DNA of 64,000 nt from Paenibacillus piri (GCF_004354045.1 NZ_SMRT01000005.1:62001-126000); one strand, 5' to 3'; shown: positions 22,897 through 32,425, numbered from the stretch's first letter. Translations and numbers: made by a program. Notes: a model not told the origin generated them from the sequence alone.

Positions 22897-23961
22897 CTAC
22901 CGCTTTGGGTTGCCGCGCAGCTGCTTGTGAATCTTCTTCCACCGTTCCTTCTCCGCACGCGCTGCGCCGGCATCGATTTTGCGCTCGTTATAAGCGAGCT
23001 CCTTTTGCAGCTTCACATAGCTGGCATACCGCTCCCGGCCGAGCGTCCCGTCCTCCAGCGCGGCGCGGACGGCGCAGCCGGGCTCCTGCTCGTGCCGGCA
23101 ATCGCTGTAGCGGCATTCGGCGGCGAGCTCCTCGACGTCGTGGAATGCGGCGCCCAGCGAATCGCTGCCTTCCCACAGCTGCAGCTCGCGCATTCCCGGC
23201 GTGTCGATGATGATCGCGCCGTCGGGCAGAACGACGAGCTCGCGATGCGTCGTCGTGTGCTTGCCGCGGTCGTCTCCTTCTCGGACACCGCCGGTTTTCT
23301 GACGCTGTTCGCCGTACAGGCTGTTGAGCAGCGTCGACTTGCCCGCGCCGGAGGAGCCGAGCAGCGCAATCGTTTCGCCCGGCCGCAGCGTGGCCGCGAG
23401 CGTTTCGACACCGTCTTCCGCCAAGCTGTTGACGGTGTATACAGGCAGTCCGAGGGATATGGCCTCGACCTCGCGCAGCCGGGCCTCCACATCGTCGCAA
23501 AGATCTTTTTTCGTCAGAACGATTTCAGGAGCGGCGCCGCTTTCGTAGGCCATGAGCAAGTAACGCTCCAGCCGGCGCACATTGAAATCGAGGTTTAATG
23601 CCATGATGAGAAACACCCGATCCACGTTCGTGGCGACAATCTGCTCCTCCGTTGTCGTTCCGGCAATTTGGCGGGAAAATTTGCTCTTGCGCTCGAAAAT
23701 CCGGTGAATGACCGCCTTGCGTTCTCCCGGCAGCTTGGTCATCCATACCCAATCGCCGACGGCCGGATAATCTTCCCGTCTTATCGCCGCAAAGCGGCTT
23801 TTGCCCGACAGCTCGCCCAGCCATTCGCCGTCCTCTGCGTAAATGCGGTACAAATGCTTATGCTCCAGTGCAATTCGGCCGATATCGTGGCTGTCCGGGT
23901 TAGGTTGATTGGCAAAAAGCGGCTGAAAGCCGTAAGTTTCCAAAGTTGTCTGTTTTTCCAT
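22897..23961 (-). CDS. rsgA: Ribosome small-subunit GTPase RsgA
   Basis: Circularly permuted GTPase of 354 residues that promotes late maturation of the 30S subunit. An OB-fold occupies residues 40-110, G4 TKKDL comes near 150, then G1 LGSSGAGKST near 207 and G3 DTPGM near 255, the order typical of the permuted family. A C-terminal zinc-binding knuckle is in CRYSDCRHEQEPGC. Length is above the usual 290-300 because of the N-terminal extension and Lys-rich tail, as in the second RsgA paralogue of many Bacillales; a standard copy may lie elsewhere. GAGGAGG precedes the ATG. Confidence 0.92.
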   Translation of the reverse strand: MEKQTTLETYGFQPLFANQPNPDSHDIGRIALEHKHLYRIYAEDGEWLGELSGKSRFAAIRREDYPAVGDWVWMTKLPGERKAVIHRIFERKSKFSRQIAGTTTEEQIVATNVDRVFLIMALNLDFNVRRLERYLLMAYESGAAPEIVLTKKDLCDDVEARLREVEAISLGLPVYTVNSLAEDGVETLAATLRPGETIALLGSSGAGKSTLLNSLYGEQRQKTGGVREGDDRGKHTTTHRELVVLPDGAIIIDTPGMRELQLWEGSDSLGAAFHDVEELAAECRYSDCRHEQEPGCAVRAALEDGTLGRERYASYVKLQKELAYNERKIDAGAARAEKERWKKIHKQLRGNPKR

Positions 23962-24151
23962 GAATCCTCCTCGAATTGATGAACCTGTACTTAATTATTC
24001 TCATTCCGGATGCCGGCACACTCATTCCCTACATCACTCCGTTCCTTATAGATAACGACTAGTATATACATAATCGCGGCATTTCAAAAGGGTGAAAATC
24101 GCTATAACCGATCATTCTTGTGCATGGGAGCGCAGCGACTTCCAGGGATAG

Positions 24152-24193
24152 ACAAACAACCCTCCGCGCGCCGTGAAGGCGGGGCAGAGGGCT
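24152..24193 (-). terminator. Terminator of the FAD oxidoreductase gene
   Basis: Read on the minus strand, CCCTC pairs with GAGGG around an inner GCC/GGC stem and is followed by TTGTTTGT. The rest of the 250-base gap shows nothing definite. Confidence 0.5.
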
Positions 24194-24212
24194 CTACAAA
24201 AGCCTCGAACAA

Positions 24213-25829
24213 TTACTTTTTCCGTTTATTTACATAAGAAGGATAGACGATTTCTCCCGTGTCCAGCTTCGCCAGTTCATCGGCAGTCCAGCCTGCAAGC
24301 TTGTTGTTGCCGGTTACGCCGGTCAGCTTAATTTTATATTTGCTGTCCAGATAGCCGTTCAGAGCCGGCATATCGGCTTCCTTCAGCTCGCGCAGCTTTT
24401 TCTTGCCCTGCAGCTGACCGAGCATGATGCCGATCGTTTCGGCGGCCAGGCTTGTGTTCGGTTGAATTCGGGCGCTGCCGTAAGCAATCGCGGAGGAGCC
24501 GACATTTTTACCGGCTACGATCACGTTATCGTAATTTTTCAGCATAAAGCTGCGCAGCGGCATGCCGTACTTGTCCGGACGTCCCATCTCGATGCCCCAT
24601 TTGTTCGCGCTGGTGCCCTGCAGATCGAGCGGGTATCCGGCAATGCTGACGTTATCCCAGAACATTTTCGCGCCGAGCATATCGGAAGGCTTCAATACGT
24701 AATCCGTTTCGTAATGGTTGTATTCCCGAATGTACAAATAGTTGGGGAAGCCGTTCAGCTCCGCATGCTCCCAGCCCGTTATATTTTTACGGAAATGGTT
24801 CAATATGAGCGGTAGTTCTTTTTTGCCCAACTCCATTGCTTCGGCCACGGACTTGTCGTCGGACGGATCGACCGTGTAAATCAGAAACGCGTTGATCGCC
24901 ACCTCGCCGTCCCGCTGATTGACCGCATTAAGCCCGCGCAAAAACAACCGGTCGTTCGTCGGCTTATATTTATTCGTCATACCGCTTAACCCGATGGCGA
25001 AGCTTTCGCTGACAGAACCGCCGCCGTACTTGGCGCTGCGCTGCTCCGGCGTCAGTGCGTTAAAGCTGGAATTGAACTTGGCCCAGTCGACATTTTTAAA
25101 TTTCATCATCATTCCGGCGCTCATGTACTCAATATTTTTTTGGCCGTAAAACTGCTCCAAACCCGGCAGCCGGTTCGACTGCAGCTTGCTGAGCAGGGCG
25201 GCAAAGTCGGTATTATCGACCCAATAGTCAGCCTTGATCATTTTCTTGGCGCCGTCTTTGCCTGTATAGGTAACGGATTCTACCGCATGCGGTCCGAATT
25301 GGCCTTGAACCTGCTTAATGTCCCCGATTTTAATACCTGATTCGATAGGGATATCTTTTTTCAGCTTGTCAAAATATTGCGTGAACTCCGACAGCTTGCG
25401 GATTTTCCCGTTCCGGAAGCCGTCGAACAGCTCTTTGGCCCGTCCCTGTACAAGCAGTTGATGCTTTTCGTCCCTCGTTTCGTCGAGAAACAGCATCTCG
25501 CCCTGCAGCACTTGGCCCCCGAACGCTTCGCGCGGATCAAGAACCTTAACCTTCAAGCCTTCATCCGCTGCGGCTCTTGCCAAATAAAGACCTTCCAGCT
25601 CGCTTCCGAAAATGGCCACATCTACCTTTTCCGCAGGAATAGGCGGCTCCGGCGGCACGGCGTTTTTTTTAGGATCGGCTTCTTTGGACGAGTCTGCTGC
25701 AGGCGCAGCCGACGGTTTATCCCCGGCGTTGTTTTTGCTGAAGAAGGGCAGCGAGGTGTACAGGGCGGCCAAGGCCACAAGCGCTAACACCGCAATGCCG
25801 ATCGAAAGCTTTTTTCCATTCCGTTTCAT
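24213..25829 (-). CDS. Membrane-anchored FAD-dependent oxidoreductase
   Basis: 538-residue protein with an N-terminal membrane helix or uncleaved signal (about residues 8-28), a Pro/Ala/Lys-rich linker (35-65) and a catalytic domain outside the membrane. The FAD motif is VAIFGSELEGLYLARAA, where GxGxxG appears as GSELEG, followed by VLDPREAFGG. This matches the FAD_oxidored type of glucose-inhibited or succinate-dehydrogenase-like flavoproteins. The C-terminus has NVIVAGKNVGSSAIAYGSAR, the second FAD contact. The frame extends to 25886, but GGGGGGAAA precedes the ATG at 25829. Substrate unknown. Confidence 0.78.
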   Translation of the reverse strand: MKRNGKKLSIGIAVLALVALAALYTSLPFFSKNNAGDKPSAAPAADSSKEADPKKNAVPPEPPIPAEKVDVAIFGSELEGLYLARAAADEGLKVKVLDPREAFGGQVLQGEMLFLDETRDEKHQLLVQGRAKELFDGFRNGKIRKLSEFTQYFDKLKKDIPIESGIKIGDIKQVQGQFGPHAVESVTYTGKDGAKKMIKADYWVDNTDFAALLSKLQSNRLPGLEQFYGQKNIEYMSAGMMMKFKNVDWAKFNSSFNALTPEQRSAKYGGGSVSESFAIGLSGMTNKYKPTNDRLFLRGLNAVNQRDGEVAINAFLIYTVDPSDDKSVAEAMELGKKELPLILNHFRKNITGWEHAELNGFPNYLYIREYNHYETDYVLKPSDMLGAKMFWDNVSIAGYPLDLQGTSANKWGIEMGRPDKYGMPLRSFMLKNYDNVIVAGKNVGSSAIAYGSARIQPNTSLAAETIGIMLGQLQGKKKLRELKEADMPALNGYLDSKYKIKLTGVTGNNKLAGWTADELAKLDTGEIVYPSYVNKRKK

Positions 25830-26196
25830 GGTTTTAATTTCCCCCCTGAATGCTGTTATGCTATGTTCTTGTTCCCATGATGCCAATGGTAAATGACACT
25901 TATCCTAGATAGTCTACCATTTTTAAACAGACCGATCAAAATGACCCCCACAAACGATTTGAGGGCGGCGAAAGCTTTAGTAAATCCAAGGAACTCTTCG
26001 CGAAGGTTCTATTCATTACAGCTAGTCAAGCCTTTAGTCTACTATATATATCATTCAGGGAAGGCAGACGTACATCCTGCGCGCCCTTACGATTTCTGTC
26101 GGCAAACGGCAGGGCATGTTTGTCATGCCTTGAGCTTTCGGAGGCGCCAGTTTTCAACGGCTGTACACTTCACCTGCAAAAAAAGGAGAAAATTAA
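25830..26196. other. Divergent 367-base intergenic region
   Basis: It lies between divergent genes. It holds AT-rich promoter-like sequence (around 26030-26050, with TATATAT) and two small hairpins ahead of the SLH gene: CTGTCG/CGGCAG near 26092-26111 and GGCATG/CATGCC near 26111-26130. No gene, riboswitch or clear operator was recognised. Confidence 0.5.
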
Positions 26197-27969
26197 ATGA
26201 ATAATTCATTCAAAAAGGCTATCGTTACAGGGTTGACTCTGGCTATGGTTATGGGGGGATCCACTTCAGTATTCGCTGACAGCAAAGGCAAGGATAACAA
26301 GAACGATCGTGAATGGAAAAAAGCTTTTCAAAATAACGGTAATAACGGAAAAAATAACAATAAAAATAATAACAGCAGCGACAAAGACATCTACGTCAAC
26401 AACCTGAACGTTAAAAATTTAATAATCAGATTGTCCTTTGACGATGTTAAGGGCGGAGACGTCGAATGGGCTGCGCGCTACATTGCGAGCCTTGCTTCCA
26501 AGCGGGTCTTCGAGGGCTATGAGGACGGAACGTTCCAACCGCGCAAAACGATTTCCCGCATTGACGCGATCGCTGCGGCCGTCCGCCTGATGGGCTTGCG
26601 CGACGAAGCGGAATCCGCCGAGGCGAAGCATACGAACCTGAATTTCAAGGACGCCGATAAAGTAAAAGATTGGGCAAAAGGTTACGTTGCTGTGGCGCTG
26701 AAAAATGACCTGTTCTCGGAATCGGACGATAAAGTGCAGCCGGATAAGGAAGCGGATCGTCTCTGGGCAACGACGCTGCTTGTAAAAGCGTTGAAAAAAC
26801 AGGATGAAGCCAAAGCCAAAATGAGCACGAAACTGACCTTCAAGGATGCCGACAAAATCCCTGCGGGCTCCGTAGGCTATGTGGCGGTTGCAATCGAACA
26901 AAACCTGATTGATGGCTACGAAGACAATACATTCCGTCCAAATCAACCGGTAACGCGTGCAGAAATGGCTAAATTGCTGGATCGTACCGGCGTCAGTCTG
27001 CCGAACGATACCGATTTCAACGGTACTTTGAATGCGAGTGTCAGCAACAATACATTGACGTTGACTGAAGACGGTCAAACCTACAGCATTGAGCTGGCGT
27101 CGGACGTCTACATTATCCGCAACGGCTATAGAGTAAACGCATCCGAGCTTAGAGCAGGCGATAAAGTCCGCGTAAGTGTCGCCAACAATCAGGCGATTTA
27201 TATCGAAGCGACCGGCAGCGGTACAAATAACAACCAACTGCCGCAAAATTCAACGTTTACAGCTACCGTCAATTCGGTTGTAAACAACAACAACTGGATT
27301 TCGTTGACAAAAGACGGCCGCACTTACAATGTTGAAATCGCGTCGAACGCTTATTTCGAACGTGGTGGTGTTTCGGTGTCCGCATCCGCACTTCGGGTGG
27401 GCGATCAAGCAAGCGTAACGACTTCGAACGGTAAAGTCAGCAGAGTGATCGTGACCAACGCTACTACAGACAACCAGCTGCCGCAAAACGGTATCTTTAC
27501 GGCCAGCATTAATTCGGCTGTAAATAACAATGTGCTATCGGTAACGAAGGACAACCGCACTTACAATGTCGAGCTGGCTTCGAATCCGTCGATCGAACGC
27601 AATGGAGTGAACGTGGCGGCGTCGGAGCTTAGAGCAGGCGATCAAGTACGGATTACAATGGTCGGCGGCAAGGCCAAAGTATTGATCGTCACTAACGGCG
27701 TTCAATCCACTTACTCGATCAACGGTACGTATAACAGCATCGATACGTATTCCAACGGCGATATTTACAGAATTTCCATCAACAGAACACTGGATGACGG
27801 AACAGTTCAAAACAATGTGTACGTAGATACCGTTTCGAATGTCGCATTCTTGTACGCCACTTCCACAGGCACAATCCAGGGCGACCGTTCCCAATTGAGA
27901 GTCGGCGGTCAGGTTGAGCTTAGAATCAACAGCAATGACGACAAAGTAAATACGGTCGTAATTAAATAA
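26197..27969 (+). CDS. S-layer-homology surface protein with tandem beta repeats
   Basis: Secreted cell-wall protein of 590 residues. The signal peptide is residues 1-27 (cut after VFA). An Asn/Lys-rich stretch follows (30-65), then three SLH modules at about 80-270 (WAARYIASLASKRVFEGYEDG, WAKGYVAVAL, GYVAVAIEQNLIDGYEDNT). They bind pyruvylated secondary wall polymer. The rest is four repeats of about 65-75 residues. Each has a core TLTEDGQTYSIELAS, a turn with N/RNG and ASELRAGDKVRV, suggesting small beta-barrels. Three are alike, the fourth is divergent. Function unknown; a structural or binding role is likely. AAAGGAG precedes the ATG. Confidence 0.85.
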   Translation: MNNSFKKAIVTGLTLAMVMGGSTSVFADSKGKDNKNDREWKKAFQNNGNNGKNNNKNNNSSDKDIYVNNLNVKNLIIRLSFDDVKGGDVEWAARYIASLASKRVFEGYEDGTFQPRKTISRIDAIAAAVRLMGLRDEAESAEAKHTNLNFKDADKVKDWAKGYVAVALKNDLFSESDDKVQPDKEADRLWATTLLVKALKKQDEAKAKMSTKLTFKDADKIPAGSVGYVAVAIEQNLIDGYEDNTFRPNQPVTRAEMAKLLDRTGVSLPNDTDFNGTLNASVSNNTLTLTEDGQTYSIELASDVYIIRNGYRVNASELRAGDKVRVSVANNQAIYIEATGSGTNNNQLPQNSTFTATVNSVVNNNNWISLTKDGRTYNVEIASNAYFERGGVSVSASALRVGDQASVTTSNGKVSRVIVTNATTDNQLPQNGIFTASINSAVNNNVLSVTKDNRTYNVELASNPSIERNGVNVAASELRAGDQVRITMVGGKAKVLIVTNGVQSTYSINGTYNSIDTYSNGDIYRISINRTLDDGTVQNNVYVDTVSNVAFLYATSTGTIQGDRSQLRVGGQVELRINSNDDKVNTVVIK

Positions 27970-28009
27970 GATCCTTGCATATAAGCTAGTGAAGTTTGGA
28001 TCATGACAG

Positions 28010-28064
28010 GAGCAGCCCTTCCGCCTCAAGCCCCCGCTTGACGGATGGGCTGTTCTTTTTTTTT
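28010..28064 (+). terminator. Terminator of the SLH protein gene
   Basis: AGCAGCCC-CCG and CGG-GGGCTGTT form a long hairpin with inner TCAAG/CTTGA and nine T after it. Confidence 0.85.
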
Positions 28065-28080
28065 GCGGTTGAAAAATGTG

Positions 28081-28108
28081 TGGACAGCCGTGCAAGTAGG
28101 TGTATAAT
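28081..28108 (+). promoter_or_regulatory. Promoter of ilvA
   Basis: TGGACA, 16 bases, TATAAT. The leader is short, with no T-box or other riboswitch. Confidence 0.6.
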
Positions 28109-28144
28109 AAGAAAAATTACTTGAAACAGATTACGGAGGATGCG

Positions 28145-29398
28145 ATGAACAGTCAATCGGTCAAGCTGGAAGATATCATAGTCGCAAGTCATATGCTGAA
28201 GGATGTCGTGAACCATACGCCATTGCAAAAAAACTTTATCCTGTCGGATAAATATAACTGCAACGTGTACTTGAAACGGGAAGACCTGCAGGTCGTACGT
28301 TCGTTTAAGATCCGCGGTGCTTATCATTTGATGCGCAGTCTCCCCGAGGACAAGCTGCGCAAAGGCGTCGTCTGCGCAAGCGCGGGCAATCACGCCCAGG
28401 GCTTGGCCTATTCCTGCAATACGCTGCAGGTCCAGGGCAAAATATTCATGCCCACCACAACGCCACGGCAAAAAATTTCCCAGGTCAAGCTGTTCGGCGG
28501 CCCGTACATCGAGGTCATTCTCATCGGCGACACTTTCGACGATTCGCTGAGAGAGGCTGTCAGCTACAGCGAACGGGAGGAAATGCAGTTCATCCATCCG
28601 TTCGATCATCAGAAAATCATTGCCGGTCAAGGCACGGTAGGATTGGAGCTGATGAACGATATGCGGGAGCGTGTCGATTACGTGTTTGCCGGCATAGGCG
28701 GCGGCGGTCTGGCGGCGGGTGTCGGCACCTATGTCAAAAGCATCAGTCCGTCGACCAAGGTGATCGGAGTCGAGACGACCGGCGCTCCGTCCATGCAGCA
28801 GTCGATCGGCAAAGGGGAAATCGTCACCTTGACCGATATCGATAACTTCGTGGATGGCACGGCGGTAAAACGGGTAGGTGAGCTGACCTACGACATTTGT
28901 CAAAAGGTTGTGGACGACATTGTCGTTGTTCCCGAGGGCAAGGTATGCACGAAGATTCTTGAGCTGTATAACGAGAATGCGATTGTGGCCGAGCCGGCCG
29001 GAGCGCTGACGATTACGGCGCTCGATTTCTACCGCGAGCAAATCGCCGGAAAAAACGTGGTCTGCATCATCAGCGGAGGCAACAACGATATCGACCGGAT
29101 GCAGGAAATTAAAGAGAGGTCGCTCATTTATGAGGGGCTTAAGCATTATTTCACGGTGGAATTTCCTCAGCGGGCCGGCGCATTGCGTGAATTTCTCGAT
29201 GAGGTGCTTGGACCGAACGACGATATCACCCGCTTTGAATATACGAAAAAAACGAGCAAAGAGAACGGGCCGGCACTGGTCGGAATCGAATTGAAAAATA
29301 AGGAAGACTACGAGCCGTTGATCGAACGGATGATCAACAAAGGCATCAAATATGTGGAAATTAATAAAAATCCGCATTTATTTAATTTGTTGATTTGA
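28145..29398 (+). CDS. ilvA: Threonine ammonia-lyase (biosynthetic) IlvA
   Basis: PLP enzyme of 417 residues that deaminates threonine to 2-oxobutanoate, the first step of isoleucine synthesis. The PLP lysine is in RSFKIRGAYH near residue 55, the phosphate-binding loop is GIGGGGLAAG near 185, and a C-terminal ACT-like domain (from about 325, KHYFTVEFPQRAGAL) gives feedback control. Length matches the Bacillus enzyme with a single ACT-like domain. GGAGG lies 5 bases before the ATG at 28145; the frame extends upstream to 28100 through the promoter. Confidence 0.95.
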   Translation: MNSQSVKLEDIIVASHMLKDVVNHTPLQKNFILSDKYNCNVYLKREDLQVVRSFKIRGAYHLMRSLPEDKLRKGVVCASAGNHAQGLAYSCNTLQVQGKIFMPTTTPRQKISQVKLFGGPYIEVILIGDTFDDSLREAVSYSEREEMQFIHPFDHQKIIAGQGTVGLELMNDMRERVDYVFAGIGGGGLAAGVGTYVKSISPSTKVIGVETTGAPSMQQSIGKGEIVTLTDIDNFVDGTAVKRVGELTYDICQKVVDDIVVVPEGKVCTKILELYNENAIVAEPAGALTITALDFYREQIAGKNVVCIISGGNNDIDRMQEIKERSLIYEGLKHYFTVEFPQRAGALREFLDEVLGPNDDITRFEYTKKTSKENGPALVGIELKNKEDYEPLIERMINKGIKYVEINKNPHLFNLLI

Positions 29399-29533
29399 TG
29401 GAAGAGCGGCGCGGGCAACCTGTGCGGACGGCCGGTTGAAGTAAGGTATGGCGCGGCTCTTGTTCCACTAATCAGAATTTCGTCATAGGCATTATCCCGT
29501 TAACTCAGGGGCTGAATGATCCGAGTCGAATAG

Positions 29534-29771
29534 TTGGCGCAACGGGAGAAGCTCCGCATTGCTGATGCGAATGGCGAAGCTCCGCATTGCTGATGCAATG
29601 GGCGAAGCTCCGCAATACTGATGCAATGGGCGAAGCTCCGCAATACTGACGTAACGGGGGAAGCTCCGCAAAACTGATGCAAATGGAGAAGCTCAGCAAT
29701 ACCGACGTAAAGGAAGAAGTTCCGCATTATTGACGCGAATGGAGAAGCTCCGCAATACTGACGCAAAGGGA
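29534..29771. repeat. 28-bp minisatellite, about 8.5 copies
   Basis: A half unit (29534-29547) is followed by eight full 28-base units (29548-29771), each starting GAAGCTCCGCA and containing CTGAYGYAA. Units differ at a few positions but keep exact length. 28 is not a multiple of three, so a coding role for the array is excluded. There are no unique spacers, so it is not CRISPR. The rest of the 550-base gap between ilvA and the aminotransferase shows only a terminator and a small CCGCACAA direct repeat (29866-29900). Confidence 0.9.
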
Positions 29772-29901
29772 TAATAATTATAGTGCTTAAACAACAGTAT
29801 GCCTGAAGGTAAAGCCTTCCCCATACGACGTCTGCTTGCTTTGAGAGGCTTCACTTCGTTATTCCGCACAATTGGATCCGCACAAATTGGCACCGCACAA
29901 A

Positions 29902-29943
29902 AAACCGGGTTCTCGTTTCATGAGAGAGCCCGGTTTGTTTTTT
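29902..29943. terminator. Terminator downstream of the aminotransferase gene
   Basis: AAACCGGG pairs with CCCGGTTT around CTC/GAG; T-rich ends on both sides. Confidence 0.75.
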
Positions 29944-29950
29944 GATCGGT

Positions 29951-31258
29951 TTATTTTGCCGATACTTTCTGAATGTCTTGAACGCCTTGGAAAATCAGGT
30001 TGAACATCTCTTCCAAATTTTGTTCCTCGATGCAGGAGAAGGCGACGCGCAGGTCGGTTTCGCCCAAGGCGATCGTGCCGATCCCGTAATGGTCAAGCAG
30101 GTGCACGCGCAGCGATTCGGCTTCGACCGTCTTCAGCTTCAGGCACATGAAGTACCCGGAGTTAAACGGATAGTATTCCCATGCGGAGTCGAATTTGCCG
30201 CTGTCAAGAATCGCTTTAACTTTGTTGGCGCGGCCCTTCATGATTTCAAACTTTTCTTGCTTCTGGGCTTTAAATTCCGGTGCGTTCAAGGCATGAAGCA
30301 CGAACGTTTGGGAAGGGTGCGCTCCGCTTGAGATCGTTGCGCGAATAATTCCCATTGTTTTTTGCTCAAGCGATGCGAGGATGCCTTCGATTTGCCCGGC
30401 GTACGTAATGAAGCCTACGCGGAAGCCCCATACGAATTCCTCCTTCGTCGCTCCGTCGACTTTAACGGATAACACGCGCGGATGCAAATTCGCCAGCTGG
30501 CCGGCCAAAGATTCCTGAAGCGAATTTTCAAAGAACAGGCCGAAATAAGCGTCGTCCGTAACGGCAACCACGTTGATTCCGGCCTCGGCGGCTTCCTTGA
30601 TTGCGGCAACGATTTGTTTGCCCTCTTCGGGACCTGGCGTATAGCCGGTCGGATTGTTCGGAAAGTTCAGCACGACGATCGCCTTGCCCTTGCTTTTTTG
30701 TGCGAGCATCGCATCCCGCAGGCCGGCTGCATTGAACTTGCGATCGCTGTTGTAGAGCGGGTAATTGACGATCTCGGCGCCGCGGCGGATGCCGAACGTA
30801 AGCTCATAGTTTTCCCAGTTTTTATCCGGAAAAATGACGGCGTCGCCTGCGTCGGCGAACAAGTCGGCAATAACGCTCAAGCCATGGGTAAGCGCATTGG
30901 TGACGATCGGATTGCCCAAACCTTCGCTTGAAAGACTTGGATTCTCCTCCAGCATTTTGCTGCGCCAGGCCGCACGCAGCTCGGGCTTCCCGGCCGGCGG
31001 CGCATATTCGTATAAATCCTTCGGATTATAAGCTGATAACGTATCTTGAATGACCTTCAGGTGCATGGGCTGTCCGTTTTCGAGCGCAGTACCGATGGTG
31101 GCATTAAACTTTTTTGCTTTTTGCTTAGCTTCCGCCGATTGGCTCAAGATGCCGACTTTCGGGAAATAGATTTGTTTCCCCAAGCTGGACAGCATGTCGT
31201 ATACATGCGGATTTTGTTTGGCAATCGTATCGTTTAGCTGTTGGGCAAGTGGATTCAT
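29951..31258 (-). CDS. PLP-dependent class I/II aminotransferase
   Basis: Fold-type I aminotransferase of 435 residues. PLP contacts are visible in NFPNNPTGYTPG (Asn that faces the ring) near 208, TDDAYFGLF near 245 and the Schiff-base lysine region SVKVDGATKEEFVWGFRVGF near 285. The C-terminal Arg block is LRVAFSC. The order fits aspartate/aromatic aminotransferases, but the substrate is not clear. GGAAGGA precedes the ATG. It has its own promoter at 31337-31365 and a terminator after it, so it is monocistronic. Confidence 0.88.
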   Translation of the reverse strand: MNPLAQQLNDTIAKQNPHVYDMLSSLGKQIYFPKVGILSQSAEAKQKAKKFNATIGTALENGQPMHLKVIQDTLSAYNPKDLYEYAPPAGKPELRAAWRSKMLEENPSLSSEGLGNPIVTNALTHGLSVIADLFADAGDAVIFPDKNWENYELTFGIRRGAEIVNYPLYNSDRKFNAAGLRDAMLAQKSKGKAIVVLNFPNNPTGYTPGPEEGKQIVAAIKEAAEAGINVVAVTDDAYFGLFFENSLQESLAGQLANLHPRVLSVKVDGATKEEFVWGFRVGFITYAGQIEGILASLEQKTMGIIRATISSGAHPSQTFVLHALNAPEFKAQKQEKFEIMKGRANKVKAILDSGKFDSAWEYYPFNSGYFMCLKLKTVEAESLRVHLLDHYGIGTIALGETDLRVAFSCIEEQNLEEMFNLIFQGVQDIQKVSAK

Positions 31259-31336
31259 TAGGGTCCGTCCTTCCGTAATCTATGCTTCTGATTAACTCGA
31301 GCTTCGCATTTCTGTAAAGCCCGACATTTAGGCTAC

Positions 31337-31365
31337 ATTATACCATTTAAGCGAGGGCGAGTCAC
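31337..31365 (-). promoter_or_regulatory. Promoter of the aminotransferase gene
   Basis: On the minus strand GTGACT (31365-31360), 17 bases, TATAAT (31342-31337). Confidence 0.6.
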
Positions 31366-31534
31366 GCTGATTTCGTTTGAACCCGACGATCGGATGAAAC
31401 TATTTTCACGTGAACAATCTTGTCGTGGCGCCATTGTGGAACGCTAGCGGGAAAAATTGATTTATGTTACCATAATGTAGATGCGGACGATTGTTCGACT
31501 ATCAACTTACCATTTTGAGGAGGCAATTATTGCG

Positions 31535-32368
31535 ATGGAAATCCGTTACGCAACCAATCCGACAGAAACAAAATCATACGATACGGACAGACTGAGAAGC
31601 GAGTTTTTAATTGAAAACTTGTTTGTTCCCGACAAGCTCAATATGGTTTACAGCCACGTAGACCGTTTTATTACAGGCGGCGTTATTCCGACGACCGAAC
31701 CGATTAAACTGGAAGCGGACAAGCACGAAATGGGCGCGGACTACTTCTTGGAACGCCGCGAAATCGGCATTATAAACGTCGGTCCTGCAGGGACTGTAAC
31801 CGTTGACGGCACCGAGTATGTGCTGGAAAGCAAAGACTGCCTGTATGTCGGTCTTGGCAATAAAGAAGTCGTGTTTAAGAGCGCGAATGCCGCTAATCCG
31901 GCCCGTTTTTATTTTAATTCCACACCGGCTCACAAAAACTATCCGACCGAAAAAGTGGAAATCAGCAAAGCCGAGCCGCAGCATTTGGGCTCGATCAATT
32001 CGTCGAACGAGCGTACGATTTACAAGTACATTCATTTGAACGGCATCCAAAGCTGTCAGCTTGTTATGGGCATGACGCTGCTGAAGCCGGGCAATATGTG
32101 GAACACAATGCCCTGCCATACGCACAACCGCCGTTCGGAAGTGTACTTCTATTTCGATATGCCTGAAGACGGTCTTGTGTTCCATCTGATGGGCGATCCT
32201 GGCGAAACCCGCCATGTCGTTGTCCGCAACGAGCAGGCCATCATTTCTCCGAGCTGGTCGATCCACTCCGGCGTCGGCACCAATAATTATACATTCATTT
32301 GGGCAATGGCCGGTGAAAACCAGGAATTTACCGACATGGATATGGTCGCTCCAAAAGATTTGCGTTAA
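31535..32368 (+). CDS. kduI: 5-keto-4-deoxyuronate isomerase KduI
   Basis: Zinc cupin isomerase of 277 residues that converts 5-keto-4-deoxyuronate to 2,5-diketo-3-deoxygluconate in pectin and uronate breakdown. Zinc ligands are in PCHTHNRRSEVYFYF (two His and the Glu) near 195-205 and the His of WSIHSGVGT near 245. Length is that of the family. GAGGAGG lies 11 bases before the ATG at 31535; a longer frame from 31481 is less likely. It is alone here: no kduD, kdgK or pectate lyase genes are adjacent, which is unusual for a pathway gene normally in a uronate operon. Confidence 0.94.
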   Translation: MEIRYATNPTETKSYDTDRLRSEFLIENLFVPDKLNMVYSHVDRFITGGVIPTTEPIKLEADKHEMGADYFLERREIGIINVGPAGTVTVDGTEYVLESKDCLYVGLGNKEVVFKSANAANPARFYFNSTPAHKNYPTEKVEISKAEPQHLGSINSSNERTIYKYIHLNGIQSCQLVMGMTLLKPGNMWNTMPCHTHNRRSEVYFYFDMPEDGLVFHLMGDPGETRHVVVRNEQAIISPSWSIHSGVGTNNYTFIWAMAGENQEFTDMDMVAPKDLR

Positions 32369-32393
32369 TCTTGCGCATTGCAAATATTCGTAC

Positions 32394-32425
32394 AAAAAGG
32401 ATGCTGAAAAGCGTCCTTTTTTGTA
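32394..32425 (+). terminator. Terminator of kduI
   Basis: AAAAGGATGC pairs with GCGTCCTTTT and a T-run follows. Confidence 0.8.

Noticed and set aside
29548-29771. Possible CRISPR array from regular 28-base units
   Set aside because: The full 28-base unit repeats with no unique spacer between copies and no cas genes are near; it is a minisatellite.
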